Shown here: positions 1 to 9,237 of the stretch, one piece after another
Position numbering within the stretch: the first letter of the stretch is position 1
Layout: the number at the start of each line of letters is the position of its first letter
DNA from: Mesostigma viride
Lineage: Eukaryota > Streptophyta > Mesostigmatophyceae > Mesostigmatales > Mesostigmataceae
DNA length: 64,000 bases
Direction of reading: 5' to 3'
Assembly: GCA_009746045.1 (NCBI GenBank)
Contig: RPFO01000359.1
Coordinates: 902,649 to 966,648, forward strand
Program-made: the position numbers and the translations under genes
The notes under the pieces: model-generated
The model's input: the letters and a program-made list of their open reading frames with translations, nothing else
The model's database searches: none
Told to the model about the DNA's origin: nothing

Positions 1-369
1 AATGCCCCCGTTCCTAAAGAGATGTGGATTCCTCAAATTGAAATATGCGTGATCATTGATCAAAGAATAGTCGAAAGTGGTCGTTGTTGCTGTTGCTTTT
101 TTGCATATTTCTGATCCCAACACAACCCCCTGGTCCAAATTGTGCTCACCACCCAAGAAACTGGGGGATACCAAGCCAATGAGCACGTGGGGGGTGCTTT
201 CGATTCCTGCAATGGACGCAAAGTGAAGCCCGCCTCTCCAATCCCCGTCAATGATGGGAGCACTTGGATCTGGCTTAATTTTAAAACGAAATGCCGCATT
301 GTCAACGTCACTGTCACTCGATGAAGCCTCGCTGTCAAGTACTATCTGGTAATAATTTGGATAGTCCAT
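1..369 (-). CDS. Partial viral structural-type protein, 5' part only
   Basis: An open frame of 123 codons starts with ATG at 369-367 and runs off the left edge of the window without a stop. The product begins MDYPNYYQIVLDSEASSS and is acidic near the N-terminus, then rich in Ser, Gly and Thr. I do not recognise its family. It is in the same orientation as, and directly downstream of, the Ig-like/lectin gene (38 bp gap), so it belongs to the late structural block of the endogenous virus. A stop codon lies just upstream of the chosen ATG. It may be another surface or fibre protein; that is inference from position only. Confidence 0.55.
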   Translation of the reverse strand, partial: MDYPNYYQIVLDSEASSSDSDVDNAAFRFKIKPDPSAPIIDGDWRGGLHFASIAGIESTPHVLIGLVSPSFLGGEHNLDQGVVLGSEICKKATATTTTFDYSLINDHAYFNLRNPHLFRNGGI

Positions 370-407
370 TGCTTACATGATATGGATAGATATTTAGTTA
401 TAGAGGC

Positions 408-2387
408 CTATGCTGGAGGAGTTAACGGTGCCCCCCACTTGGCTGCGAGGTAGCCGCGTATCACCTCAAGCTCCGCTGACGTTTTGGCGGTGTTGTAGAT
501 AAGGATCTCGCCAATCCACCCATCAAAAGCACGACTCGCGTTGGCCGAGTCTCCTCCAATAGAAAGATTCCCTGAACCAAGTATAGGTCCGATCCCACTC
601 TGTCATAGCCGGGTCGTCCGTCGAAGCGGGTGAGAAAGGCGTTTGTACTGCTGTTGCATGAAAGCGCCAGAACGTGTGTATTATTATCAAAGAACTGAGC
701 CCTGGTGCTCACGGTTTCGTATACAGAACCGGGAGCGAATAGATAACGATCTGTCCTGTGACTGATAAGACATGAGATAACAATTGCCGTTCGACGATCC
801 AAGCATATAACCTCTAATACCCGTAAAACTCCCTATTTCTGGATACGTTGCAGTCGTTAGCTGTTTGGCGACTAGAAAAACACTCGCACTTACCCCGACC
901 GCGTTCCAGAAATTGTTCACGGACTCCAACAAGCCAGACCGCGAGTTAATAAAACGGAGGGACCGTTTCGAGTTCAGCTCCGCCGTATCCAGTGTCGGGC
1001 ACTTGGCGGAAGTTGCCTGCGTCACGTGGTACCCGTTCGGCCCCTTGTCGTTCACGCGCATCACGTTCCCACCTGTCGTGTTTTGCTGGGTTGTGCCCGA
1101 CGTGTCGCTGAACACCGTGGCGCTGTCGGACGGATCGTACCACGCGAACAGATTGGGGTCTGTTGCGGGGTTGTAAACTGGCGTATACGTAAAAGTAAGC
1201 GAGTTAGACGCCGAGTTCCCATGGCCCGACACGGAGTCTGTCGCCGCGTTGGCACCCACGCTGACGGTCGTCAATGTGTTCGAGGTTCCTGACACGTCGA
1301 ACGTGTAAAACGCCGCGTTTACCTGCACCAAGTTGGACGCCGTCCCGTTGGTAACGACGATGTCCCCGAGCGCAAAACCAGTGACTGACCGGCTGAAGGT
1401 AGCCGTCACGCCGACTGGGCTCGCGGACGGTGTTGCCCCGGCCGAAGTCGCGAGGGTGACGGTAGGCGGCGGGGAGTAGGTGAACGCGACCGTGTTAGAC
1501 TCGGCGTTTGTGACCCCGAATTCGCCTACCGTCAAGCCATCGACCACCCTCACGATCGTCTGGGAATATGGAGTGGTTGGTGTCACTGCGAACTGGTACG
1601 ATGCCCCGGTACCTGTTACCGACGACGCTGTTCCGTTGTTCACGTAGATGTCCCCGCTACCAAACCCAGTCACGGGCTTGTCAAATGTGACATCCATTGT
1701 GACGGGGCTTGTGGTTGGATACGTCCCTGCCGCTGTAGATAGAGCGACCGTGATAGGTGGAGGGCTCAATGTGAATGTTAGAGTATTGGATGCGTCGTTT
1801 CCACCGTCCACCACATCCACTCCCACGCTAACAGTGGTGGGGGTGTATGCCGCGACGGGAGTGACCGAGAATGTATAAGATGAACCACTGCCTGTCAACG
1901 AGGAAGCGGTCCCATTGGTAACTACTATGTCGTCTATGGAAAAACCAGCTATGGACTTACTGAAAGTGGCAGCCACTGCGATAGGGCTCGCAGTAGGATT
2001 AGCGCCTGCCGTTGTAGCAAGTGTGACGGTGGTGGAAGGAGGGGTGTAGGTAAATGATAACAGGTTGGATTCGTCGTTATATGCCCCAGAAACCCCTGTT
2101 ACCTTATTTTCTTTCACGGAAACCGTGGTTGGGATCGAACCTGTGATATTTGTTATATCAAAAAAATACGTCGCCGGTGCACCTAAAAAGAGGTCGACTG
2201 CCGTTCCGTTTGTCACGTCAATGTCTGATAGATCAAAACCAGTGACGTCTTCATTAAATGTCGCCATCACGAAAACGGGGACATTCGATGGTGTAAGGTC
2301 CACTGTTGATAACCCAACCGTGACCGAGGTACTAGGAACGCGTCGTTTATATAAAAGAGCGGGGCATATACCACTATCCAGCAACAT
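408..2387 (-). pseudogene. Viral adhesin: Ig-like repeats plus ConA-like lectin end, frame-broken
   Basis: The first 566 codons (2387-687) encode four to five tandem repeats of about 95 residues. Each has the pattern 'VTLAT..G..PTASPV.V.ATFS..V.GF...DI.VTNGTAS', the signature of bacterial Ig-like adhesin domains. They are followed by a 'LFAWYDPSD' segment that opens a concanavalin-type (LamG-like) lectin domain. The main frame ends at 687, but lectin sequence continues in another frame over about 790-600. It then returns to the original frame and ends with 'GEILIYNTAKTSAELEVIRGYLAAKWG', stop at 408. At least two compensating indels are therefore needed, near 770 and 590. In a virus this would be a host-binding spike or fibre acting outside the particle; that role is inferred. 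The start at 2387 is the first Met of the frame, and an upstream extension is blocked by the small ORF at 2407-2577. Confidence 0.7.
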
Positions 2388-2406
2388 TTGTATAGACTAA
2401 TCGTCG

Positions 2407-2577
2407 TTATTTTTTTTGGTTTGGTAGCGGATACTTGAAGGTGGGGAGAAGGGGCAATGCTCGTCTAGCTGGCATTGTCATGGACAGACCAGAATCTGCC
2501 ATTTCAGGAATGTCAAAAATCAACTTCAACCTGTTAAACGGATTAGCTGTGATGCTAGGGTCTCGAAAGTAGTCCAT
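2407..2577 (-). CDS. Small 56-residue viral ORF
   Basis: A short frame from ATG (2577) to TAA (2407) encodes 56 residues beginning MDYFRDPSITANPFNRLKL and ending in basic PNQKK. It fills the gap between the capsid pseudogene and the Ig-like/lectin gene with only about 20-30 bp on each side, as expected for a compact viral genome. I do not recognise a family. Like the partial gene at the left edge it starts with MDY and is then followed by an 'F/N-R-hydrophobic-K' segment, so the two could share an N-terminal motif. That resemblance is weak. It could also be a displaced 5' piece of the neighbouring adhesin. Confidence 0.4.
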   Translation of the reverse strand: MDYFRDPSITANPFNRLKLIFDIPEMADSGLSMTMPARRALPLLPTFKYPLPNQKK

Positions 2578-2605
2578 CGTTTGTCATTACACACGTATAT
2601 ATTTT

Positions 2606-3911
2606 TTAGAGGTACACGGCTGCCTGCCTGCCTGCAGCGATGTCCATCTTTGATTCGCACTCCGTGAAGATGTAGGAAATGCAGTCCGTCGCTCCCTTCT
2701 CGACTCGCAGCGTGACCACCGATGCCGTGCCACGAAGGTCAAGGCCGCTCATGTACTCTGGACCGGCACACGGCATATTAAGGTGACACGCCATCGTGAA
2801 GTTGTTGTTTAGCCACGTGGTAGGAGTCATGCCCTCCCGGACACAGGACAAGACATTCCCTGGTCACCGAACGCGGACAACAGATTGATCCACGCCTCGG
2901 TTGCGTTCGTACGGTATCCAGGCGCTAGGTTGGATCCGTTGATGTCGTATTGGTAGGAAGTCATACCATCCGCGATGTGATTGAACATCGTATTGCCAGA
3001 TGCGTTGGTCACGTCCGCGCCGGCAGCAACCTGAATCGCCAGGAGTTTGCTGGCGGACGCGGAAGACAGCGACGCCTTGATGGCATAGGGAGTGCGAGTC
3101 CCGAGCGACTGTTTGGTGGACTGCCACGTCCGCCACTTGAAGGAGAGAGTTCCACCCTCGGCAAGCCTGGACGAGAAAATCTGGCCCACGATATCTTCTT
3201 GGAACCTGTACGTGTCGATGCTAAAGTGGATGTTGCTCAGTTCGAAACCAACCCCGTCGCTGCGTCAACGGCCACGATGCCACCAGCAGCAGCTGCTTGC
3301 GCCACGCTAGGAAGCATCACCCCTCCGTCCATGAGTGTGATTCGGATCTCGATGGGGGGGAAGAGACTCAGATCCACGATCCGAGGCTCGCCACTCAGGA
3401 ATCCCAAAAAGTGGTCAATGACGCCGTCCACTGCGGTGTTTGCCTTCACGTTGTTTGTGAGAGCGCCAGCCGCATCAGCAATGACGATGTTGTTATTCTT
3501 CGACCAACCAGCGGGAGCCTGCGCGAGATTGTACTCGACACCGCCGTGCACCGAGAGCAGCGTATGGAACAGCTGGGAGTAGTCGTTGATGCTGTCGACA
3601 GTCTGCCCTCCTGCCAGCACCTCCAGGCGCCTGACGATGGATGACGTGTACGCGGGGAACTTCGCGAACCCCGCCGTGGTCGTGGGGGTCCCCGTGAAAA
3701 ACATTGCGAAGGAGTGCAAGTCCACGAACCCGGACGTGGGGAGGCGAACCGCGACCACAGACCCTTGTTTGATGCCGTCGCTTGCTGAGAGGGTGCTGAG
3801 ATGGACTCGTTGAGTCGTGTGCTGACCCAGCGCCTTCACGAGGTATTGCATGGACTTGGGGATAGCGCGCGAGTACCAGGAATTGTCCGAAGCCATAGAT
3901 TGTGTATACAT
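2606..3911 (-). pseudogene. MCP: Major capsid protein (Polinton-like/virophage type), two frameshifts
   Basis: Three consecutive frames on the minus strand together span about 430 codons, roughly the low end for capsid proteins of Polinton-like viruses. The first (3911-3237) contains 'SWYSRAIPKSMQYLVKALG' and 'VRRLEVLAGGQTVDSINDY', and the second (to 2827) 'GTLSFKWRTWQS'. The third (2851-2606) carries a C-terminal 'TACHLNMPCAG'-like strand-rich segment. Overlapping frames place indels near 3240 and 2845. Such proteins form trimeric hexons of the icosahedral shell with a double jelly-roll fold. The identification rests on gene order (capsid next to penton, ATPase in the same element) and on the general feel of the sequence, not on a database match. 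Start may be Met at 3911 or the next Met at 3896. Confidence 0.6.
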
Positions 3912-3926
3912 TCGAATGAGATATTT

Positions 3927-4283
3927 TTACTGAAGAAGCTGGCCGAGTATGGGATTTTTTACCTTCGCTCCATCAACCCGTCTTTCGAGGTTGGACAAGG
4001 CGCTCAGACCAGTGTTTGCGACCGAGTACGCTTTCCCGAGCAGCGTACTCTTCGCGATCATGTTGGATGGGATGTGTCCGAGCGCGGAATCGACAATGCC
4101 CGCCGCCTGTTTGGCAGCCCGCGCCCCGTCGCCAATTTTTGAGATGACTTCGCCAGCGACGTGCCCGGCTTTCTTGACAGCTGACACGATGGCCGCCCCG
4201 TCGCCGACCCTCTTGATAGCGTTGCCGGCAAACTCTCCCACGCGTCTAGCCACGTTTCCGATTGCTCCAAAATTAACTTTCAT
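3927..4283 (-). CDS. Small Ala/Gly-rich basic capsid-associated protein
   Basis: A 118-codon frame starts MKVNFGAIGNVARRVGEF. Upstream Met codons in the same frame (to 4346) would overlap the penton gene more deeply, so I prefer 4283, which overlaps the penton stop by 11 bp. The protein is rich in Ala, Gly, Lys and Val with amphipathic segments ('GNAIKRVGDGAAIVSAVKKAG', 'VISKIGDGARAAKQAAGIV'). Membrane-active or DNA-condensing minor capsid proteins, such as the adenovirus pVI class, look like this, and small proteins of this composition are common between MCP and penton in Polinton-like viruses. The function is inferred from composition and place. Confidence 0.55.
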   Translation of the reverse strand: MKVNFGAIGNVARRVGEFAGNAIKRVGDGAAIVSAVKKAGHVAGEVISKIGDGARAAKQAAGIVDSALGHIPSNMIAKSTLLGKAYSVANTGLSALSNLERRVDGAKVKNPILGQLLQ

Positions 4284-5136
4284 CGTCCTCGATAGTACTA
4301 GATGGCTGAGAAATAAATCTGGTTTGTGGCTGGACGGTCCTGTCAAGGGCCATATACTTCAAAACGCTCCCGATCTTCCTCGCCTCTATTCCCATCGCCT
4401 TCTGAGGGCTTATGCGGAAGGAGAGCTGAAGAGCCCAATCCGAGTAGACAGTTATAGGAGCGTCGTCCTCGTCGAGCAGTCGGATCGTGATGTTGCTGGG
4501 AGAGTCCTTGAGATGCTGCCACAAAGGGGTCGCTGCCTGCCAAACAATGGGTTCTAAGAACTGCGACATGTTGGGACAGACGGCCAAAAGGCCTCCATAT
4601 CCCGTGCCTGTCGACGATGATATCACGTTTCCTCGAACGATGTCGCTGTATACATACACCATTCTCAGTCTCCCATTCGTTGCTGGCCGGTTGCTAGCGA
4701 GGACACCTGTGAAAGGATATGATCCTTCCATGAGCCCCAACACCCGGCCCGTGGGCTCATCCACCGCGACAGAGAACTCGGTGGCATTTGTCACGGTAAA
4801 AAGACTAGTCGCCCTGTTGTACGTGACCGAGAACCCAGGATCTACCGCCTTCAAAGCTTCCTCTATGTTTTTTCGGTTTTCGATAGTCGTGTACGAGCCG
4901 AGCGGCAAGGTCACCTTCGTAGGGGACTCGCTGCCAGACAAACGGACAGTGAAGTATCGGTTTCCTTCGCTGATGTGAGTCTGTTCAAACGGGATGGTCA
5001 TGAGGGTAAGCCCGACGTCGTGATAATCGTCAAGGAGTCCCGCCGGGATGTCCCATACCGGATCCACTAGCGTCCCGCGAGTTCGGTTCTCCGTGCGAAG
5101 AGTGAGTGTCAGCGTTTCCTGGATGAACTCCTTCAT
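4273..5136 (-). CDS. Penton-type minor capsid protein
   Basis: The preferred start is Met at 5136 (MKEFIQETLTLTLRTENRT), giving about 287 residues; an in-frame Met at 5208 is less likely because it lies deeper in the upstream gene. The sequence is beta-rich. A central segment 'LRMVYVYSDIVRGNVISS...GYGGLLAVCPN' resembles the conserved 'h-hVYsDih...hlgd...LL' block of penton proteins of Maverick/Polinton elements. The C-terminal 'ITVYSDWALQLSFRI' resembles the closing strand of that jelly roll. Pentons form the five-fold vertices of the capsid. The gene overlaps both neighbours by short stretches, consistent with a compact late operon-like block. The family call is by memory of the pattern and is moderately secure. 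Confidence 0.6.
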   Translation of the reverse strand: MKEFIQETLTLTLRTENRTRGTLVDPVWDIPAGLLDDYHDVGLTLMTIPFEQTHISEGNRYFTVRLSGSESPTKVTLPLGSYTTIENRKNIEEALKAVDPGFSVTYNRATSLFTVTNATEFSVAVDEPTGRVLGLMEGSYPFTGVLASNRPATNGRLRMVYVYSDIVRGNVISSSTGTGYGGLLAVCPNMSQFLEPIVWQAATPLWQHLKDSPSNITIRLLDEDDAPITVYSDWALQLSFRISPQKAMGIEARKIGSVLKYMALDRTVQPQTRFISQPSSTIEDDES

Positions 5137-5374
5137 CGGCCACTTCTTCTGACAATAGCTCAGAAGTAATTTCGTTTGTCCCAAAAACCTTGACGACGCC
5201 TTCCTCAATTTTCGCCGATGCCCTTTTCATGGCGCGCTTCGTCTTCCCTGTGAGTGGCTTCTTCCTACAGTAGAGCATGGCCGCCTCAATGAACTCTCGC
5301 GGGACATTTGGATGGAGGGTCATCCATTGAGAGATCTCGAGCATCTCGGCGTCAGTGAACAGCGGGCTGCTCAT
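5030..5374 (-). CDS. Small viral protein of unknown function
   Basis: A 114-codon frame begins MSSPLFTDAEMLEISQWMTL. The first 75 residues are balanced and contain a Lys/Arg-rich patch ('CRKKPLTGKTKRAMKRASAK'). The last 35 residues are low in hydrophobics and overlap the penton frame (5136-5030), so the true C-terminus may be shorter or frame-shifted. I do not recognise it. It lies between the zinc-finger gene (2 bp away) and the penton gene, in the structural block. Confidence 0.45.
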   Translation of the reverse strand: MSSPLFTDAEMLEISQWMTLHPNVPREFIEAAMLYCRKKPLTGKTKRAMKRASAKIEEGVVKVFGTNEITSELLSEEVADEGVHPGNADTHSSHGEPNSRDASGSGMGHPGGTP

Positions 5375-5376
5375 GT

Positions 5377-5880
5377 TTACTCTTCTGTGAGATTTTTTTC
5401 AGCGCCTTCTTTTGGAATTCCCACGACCGTGTTGTGGACCCTCCTGAGATGCAGCAGGAGGTTTTTTTCGTTTGCGAACGTGCTCTTACACCCGGGTTGT
5501 GGGCATTTCCACCTCGCGCCTCCCACCTGGACTCGTTTCCCGACAGGTACACCCGCAGGCTCCGGGGGTGCCGCCACTGCTTCATCGACGACAACCGGTT
5601 CGGGAGCCGGCGCGACAGGGGCCGGTTGGGCATACGCGGACAATGGGGGGTACGCGACCGGTCTAGAGTTCGCCATCACTGACGCCATGAGAAGGGCATC
5701 CTTGAACCCTCGCGCCTCTGCGACCTTCCCTTTGTTCACCGCTCTTCGGACCGGCGCGCTGTGGATGACAATGGTGTTGGTCGATGAAGCGGTCACCTGC
5801 GACTGGGGTGCGACCTTACGCTTCGGTTTTCCCCTTTTACTTGAAGGACGGCGCCGTGCTGATTTCTGACGCCTTGCCAT
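5377..5880 (-). CDS. C2H2 zinc-finger protein with basic N-terminus
   Basis: This gene encodes 167 residues. The N-terminal 25 residues are strongly basic (MARRQKSARRRPSSKRGKPK), a likely DNA-binding or nuclear-localisation segment. Residues 80-110 form a Pro/Ala/Val linker. A single classical C2H2 finger follows near residues 124-149, with Cys126, Cys131, His144 and His149 ('WKCPQPGCKSTFANEKN' then 'LHLRRVH'). Single-finger proteins occur in Polinton-like viruses and virophages, where they may act as late transcription factors or genome-packaging proteins; which applies here is unknown. It sits 2 bp from the next gene downstream and 22 bp from the large fibre-type gene upstream. AT-rich sequence just before the start could serve as its promoter. 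Confidence 0.7.
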   Translation of the reverse strand: MARRQKSARRRPSSKRGKPKRKVAPQSQVTASSTNTIVIHSAPVRRAVNKGKVAEARGFKDALLMASVMANSRPVAYPPLSAYAQPAPVAPAPEPVVVDEAVAAPPEPAGVPVGKRVQVGGARWKCPQPGCKSTFANEKNLLLHLRRVHNTVVGIPKEGAEKNLTEE

Positions 5881-5902
5881 TTCTGCATATAATCATAGAT
5901 TT

Positions 5903-8335
5903 TTATAACGTCCAAGTGAGGGTCTTGTTAGTCGACACGGCCATTTTTCCAGCGCGCGACTTGCAAAACGCCGTAGAGAGTGCTATGTTTGTTGACGTGT
6001 CAGTGGTGATGCGAGGAATCCGCAATGCGATTTCAAACACCCCGTCATCCTCCTCGTATCCTGAAACAACATTCCAGTTGCTGCCAATTATAACGTTTAC
6101 CGGCCAGACGGACAGGCCGCTAGCCGTTAAGCGATATGGGTTTGATATGTCGAGAATCGTTGGTGGGTTGTTATCAAATGTTAACCTGACAAGGATATTG
6201 GTCAACGCGGTCGGAAGAGTTAGTTCCGATTGTGTGGCCGGGTCGTGGAAAGACATCACGGCCACAGGGGCGCCGTGCCAAAATTGCGGAAGCGGGTAGT
6301 CGTATATGGGCTGCCTCAGACCGACCAAAGAATCTGCTTCCAATATCGTGTGCGATATACGCCTAGTTTCTCGGACATCTTCATACAGGGCCACGTCCAT
6401 CCCGTGATTGCCGCCAATTGACGACAGGCTTGAACCATAATAGTAGCTTAGGCTAGAAGCAAATAAAAGCGGGGTCGGGCCAGATACTGTTGGATCTAAT
6501 ACCTGGAACGTCACGGTCGCCAAATGGATCATACCAGTAACTGGAGGATCAACCAGTGAAATATGATCACAGGTTATGTCAACGTACGACGAGGATTTTG
6601 ATATTGTCGTTGTAGAAAAACCGCCAGTCCACGCTTCTCCAACGACTACGCTGATAAGCAACGGATCATTGCTCAACTTGGTGTTTGAAAATCCAAGTCT
6701 TACATAAAACTTCCTTACCGACTGACGAGCTGGTAGAATCCCATATATTTTGGCAGTATATTGGTTCATTTGCACGCCGTATTGAACATCGGGACACTTA
6801 ACAACCGTGCGGATGACACTCTCATTCGTGAGTGTTAGCTCCTTAAACCAAGTATCCGCCACACCCGGTACGGGTTTTGTGACGCTATATTTGCCAAAAA
6901 TGCTACAATTCCTCGACGAGGTGGACCTGTGACGCAGCTCCAACACGTCTCCGACGGCTGTGTACGATCCGGATGGGTTGTTGGTTTTTAGAGAGTCGAA
7001 CTCTATGTCTTGTAGGTCATCTTTGATTGGCCAGACATACGCGCCGTGGTACTCTCCGCTCAAGTGGAAGACTGGTCGGAGGGGCATCGGAATGTACGGG
7101 TCAAGAATGTCTGTAGGAGTGGTTGTAAATATACCGGACGAGTTTGAGATTTTAGTCATGTCACTAAGTTCTTGAGGAGTTGTTTTGGATATATAACGCT
7201 CCACCTTCCCATCCGATTTTCTTCGAAATGCCACCCAGTAGCTGTTTTGTTGTCTCCATGATGAGTTTAACGTGTATCGAACCTTCGACTTCAGATTGTC
7301 AAACAGGTCGAGTGCATAGTCACTATGGTGCAGATTGATACCCAGCATACCCCAATGCGTCGTAGCCGCATTTCTCCAATTCTGATGGGCATCTGTCGTG
7401 GCCGGGTGATATTTATTCGTCAAAGACATAGTATTTTCTGCAAACGAGACGAAAGCATCGTTGCTGCCCAAATATAGCCGAAAACACAATAGAAATGGGC
7501 CGTCGATGAGCTGCTCTGAAAAAACAACACATTTGCTTGGTGCCGGAGTGGCTGTTTTTACAAAAAAGAATTTTTCGGGAGACCCTTCAAAGTAGTATTT
7601 CGAAGCTTCTGCTTGCAGCGTGGTCACGGAGTGGCGCGAGAATGATTCTAGAGAATGGAGCGTCGTAGCGGGGCCGTCTATCTCCACGGTCTCTCCTGAC
7701 AGGTTTGGCGAGTCCTTTACGGTTACGATCCTGTATCTGAGTTCTACATCATCGCCTTCGGATGGATTTTGAAACGTCGTTGTCTTCAACGTCCCATCCA
7801 AGGCCCCTTGAGATACTCCGTTCGCCAACAGATGAAAACCGGTGAGAGGAGGCAACGACTTTCCCCACCCCACATCATGGTCCGCGTAGACGCCGTTGAT
7901 CGCGATTTTTACAGGATTTAGATATGAAATGTAGGAACTTGGTGTCCGGATGCCGGAGTGCAGTTGGCTCATTTTTGAAACGCATACCATCACCCCTCCT
8001 TTGTGGGTGGTGTAGGAGGTGAGGGTCGAGTCGTTGTAGACGTCTATCTCGTAGTTCATATACTTGTTACTATCTGCCGCGACTGGCGCGGTGATTACGG
8101 CGTCTTCCCCGCGCAGTCCCCCGTTTTGCGAGAGGGAGACTCCGCCGATGGTCGGAGTGGTCGGCGTGAGCTGGGTGGAATTCATGTACCACCTGATGGG
8201 GAGTTTGCGTTGGTATGCGAAGGGGGTCGTCATCTTTATGCCCTGTTTGAGGGTCGTTCCCTCTACGACCTCCCAATTAGCGGTGGTTGGATTGGTGCTC
8301 CAGTAGAGTGCGTTCACAGGGTCAATCGGACCCAT
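5903..8335 (-). CDS. Large viral surface or fibre-type protein
   Basis: An 810-codon frame opens with MGPIDPVNALYWSTNPTTA. It is rich in Ser, Thr, Asn and aromatic residues with few charged clusters and no long hydrophobic segment. This is the composition of an extended beta-rich structural protein such as a fibre or spike. No known domain is apparent to me. The frame remains open upstream of the annotated Met, past 8400, where it reads '...NWEILHHHAYYSPLTDWR'. That segment resembles the downstream '...ANWEVVEG' in style. The preceding gene (8347-9213) ends in the same place in another frame, so the two may be one protein of about 1,100 residues split by an indel near 8395. Confidence 0.6.
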   Translation of the reverse strand: MGPIDPVNALYWSTNPTTANWEVVEGTTLKQGIKMTTPFAYQRKLPIRWYMNSTQLTPTTPTIGGVSLSQNGGLRGEDAVITAPVAADSNKYMNYEIDVYNDSTLTSYTTHKGGVMVCVSKMSQLHSGIRTPSSYISYLNPVKIAINGVYADHDVGWGKSLPPLTGFHLLANGVSQGALDGTLKTTTFQNPSEGDDVELRYRIVTVKDSPNLSGETVEIDGPATTLHSLESFSRHSVTTLQAEASKYYFEGSPEKFFFVKTATPAPSKCVVFSEQLIDGPFLLCFRLYLGSNDAFVSFAENTMSLTNKYHPATTDAHQNWRNAATTHWGMLGINLHHSDYALDLFDNLKSKVRYTLNSSWRQQNSYWVAFRRKSDGKVERYISKTTPQELSDMTKISNSSGIFTTTPTDILDPYIPMPLRPVFHLSGEYHGAYVWPIKDDLQDIEFDSLKTNNPSGSYTAVGDVLELRHRSTSSRNCSIFGKYSVTKPVPGVADTWFKELTLTNESVIRTVVKCPDVQYGVQMNQYTAKIYGILPARQSVRKFYVRLGFSNTKLSNDPLLISVVVGEAWTGGFSTTTISKSSSYVDITCDHISLVDPPVTGMIHLATVTFQVLDPTVSGPTPLLFASSLSYYYGSSLSSIGGNHGMDVALYEDVRETRRISHTILEADSLVGLRQPIYDYPLPQFWHGAPVAVMSFHDPATQSELTLPTALTNILVRLTFDNNPPTILDISNPYRLTASGLSVWPVNVIIGSNWNVVSGYEEDDGVFEIALRIPRITTDTSTNIALSTAFCKSRAGKMAVSTNKTLTWTL

Positions 8336-8346
8336 TCGCCAGTCCG

Positions 8347-9213
8347 TCAGTGGCGAGTAGTACGCGTGATGGTGAAGGATCTCCCAGTTAGTGGAAGGCG
8401 GCGGTTGTCGTCGCGAATCGTGGCGAAAGACAACAACTCCACGCGGAGAGGGAGGCCGTTAAATCGAGATCCGCCGAGACCATAGAAAGAGTCGGAAAAG
8501 TATGGATATCCTACCTCTCCGTCCACAACGCTCTCCCCCGTGCGCGCCTGGGTCGTGTGGTAGTCGCGATAGGTAAACTTACAGATTCCACTCGCGTCGC
8601 CATTCGTAACGTTGTAGGGCAGCTGGACTCGCACATCCTGGTCATTGATGACGTTGAACGCGTTTTGGTGCGACACGGTCGTCCCGTCTTCGAGATGGAG
8701 GACGAAATCCCCGTTCAAGTTAGCTATCGACGTTTTGCCTACCCCGTGTTGGTCAAAAAGGTAGTCCAATTGCGCGCGGGTCAGGACTCTGCCACCAGGG
8801 TCTAGCAACGTATCAGGGCTAAAGTCGAAGACGTGGTACTGGGTCGCTCCCACTTTCGCCGTAAGGTAAGGTTCATTTAGAGTGAGATCGTCGACTAAAG
8901 TAGTCCCTGATTTAAAATAGGAATACCCATTCACGACGAGACTGTAAGCAAGTTCCGATGGGTCGCTTGCGGTCTCGTCGTCGTAATTGTCTCCGAGTCG
9001 CACATTTGTCGGCTGGCTCGGGTAGAAAATTTTGAATCCGTCGACAACGAGTGACTCATCGAATGGATGTGAAATGCCAAGAAGTAACGTCACGCTAGCT
9101 TGAAGCCCATCTATGTCTGTTTCGATGTTAGAAACACGCTCCTCCATTTCAGGGTCGAGCGTTAACCCGGTGGCGAGATTGGTCGGTCTGCTCAATGTTG
9201 TTAGAACGACCAT
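8347..9213 (-). CDS. Viral structural protein with N-terminal coiled coil
   Basis: A 288-codon frame starts MVVLTTLSRPTNLATGL. Residues about 20-48 ('DPEMEERVSNIETDIDGLQASVTLL') form a short heptad region of the type that trimerises fibres. The rest is beta-rich, with an 'FDLLTRAQLDYLFDQHGVGKTSI'-like segment and no catalytic motif. It is probably the shaft-proximal part of a fibre. The frame ends 12 bp before the Met of the 810-codon gene, and the following frame is open across the junction, so a frameshift may have split one long gene. It is read divergently from the gene at 9238, with only 24 bp between the two start codons. Confidence 0.55.
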   Translation of the reverse strand: MVVLTTLSRPTNLATGLTLDPEMEERVSNIETDIDGLQASVTLLLGISHPFDESLVVDGFKIFYPSQPTNVRLGDNYDDETASDPSELAYSLVVNGYSYFKSGTTLVDDLTLNEPYLTAKVGATQYHVFDFSPDTLLDPGGRVLTRAQLDYLFDQHGVGKTSIANLNGDFVLHLEDGTTVSHQNAFNVINDQDVRVQLPYNVTNGDASGICKFTYRDYHTTQARTGESVVDGEVGYPYFSDSFYGLGGSRFNGLPLRVELLSFATIRDDNRRLPLTGRSFTITRTTRH

Positions 9214-9237
9214 TTATTATCTACCTAGAATATAAAC
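9214..9237. promoter_or_regulatory. Very short divergent promoter region
   Basis: Only 24 bp separate the start codons of the leftward structural block and the rightward block. The interval is AT-rich, with TATA-like words for both directions ('AGAATATAAAC' rightward and 'AGATAATAAA' leftward). No other regulatory motif is visible. Either both genes have almost no 5' leader, or one start codon is further inside its gene. Confidence 0.4.

Noticed and set aside
2950-3582. Plus-strand 210-codon gene over the capsid region
   Set aside because: It is the antisense shadow of the capsid pseudogene; gene order and motifs support the minus strand.
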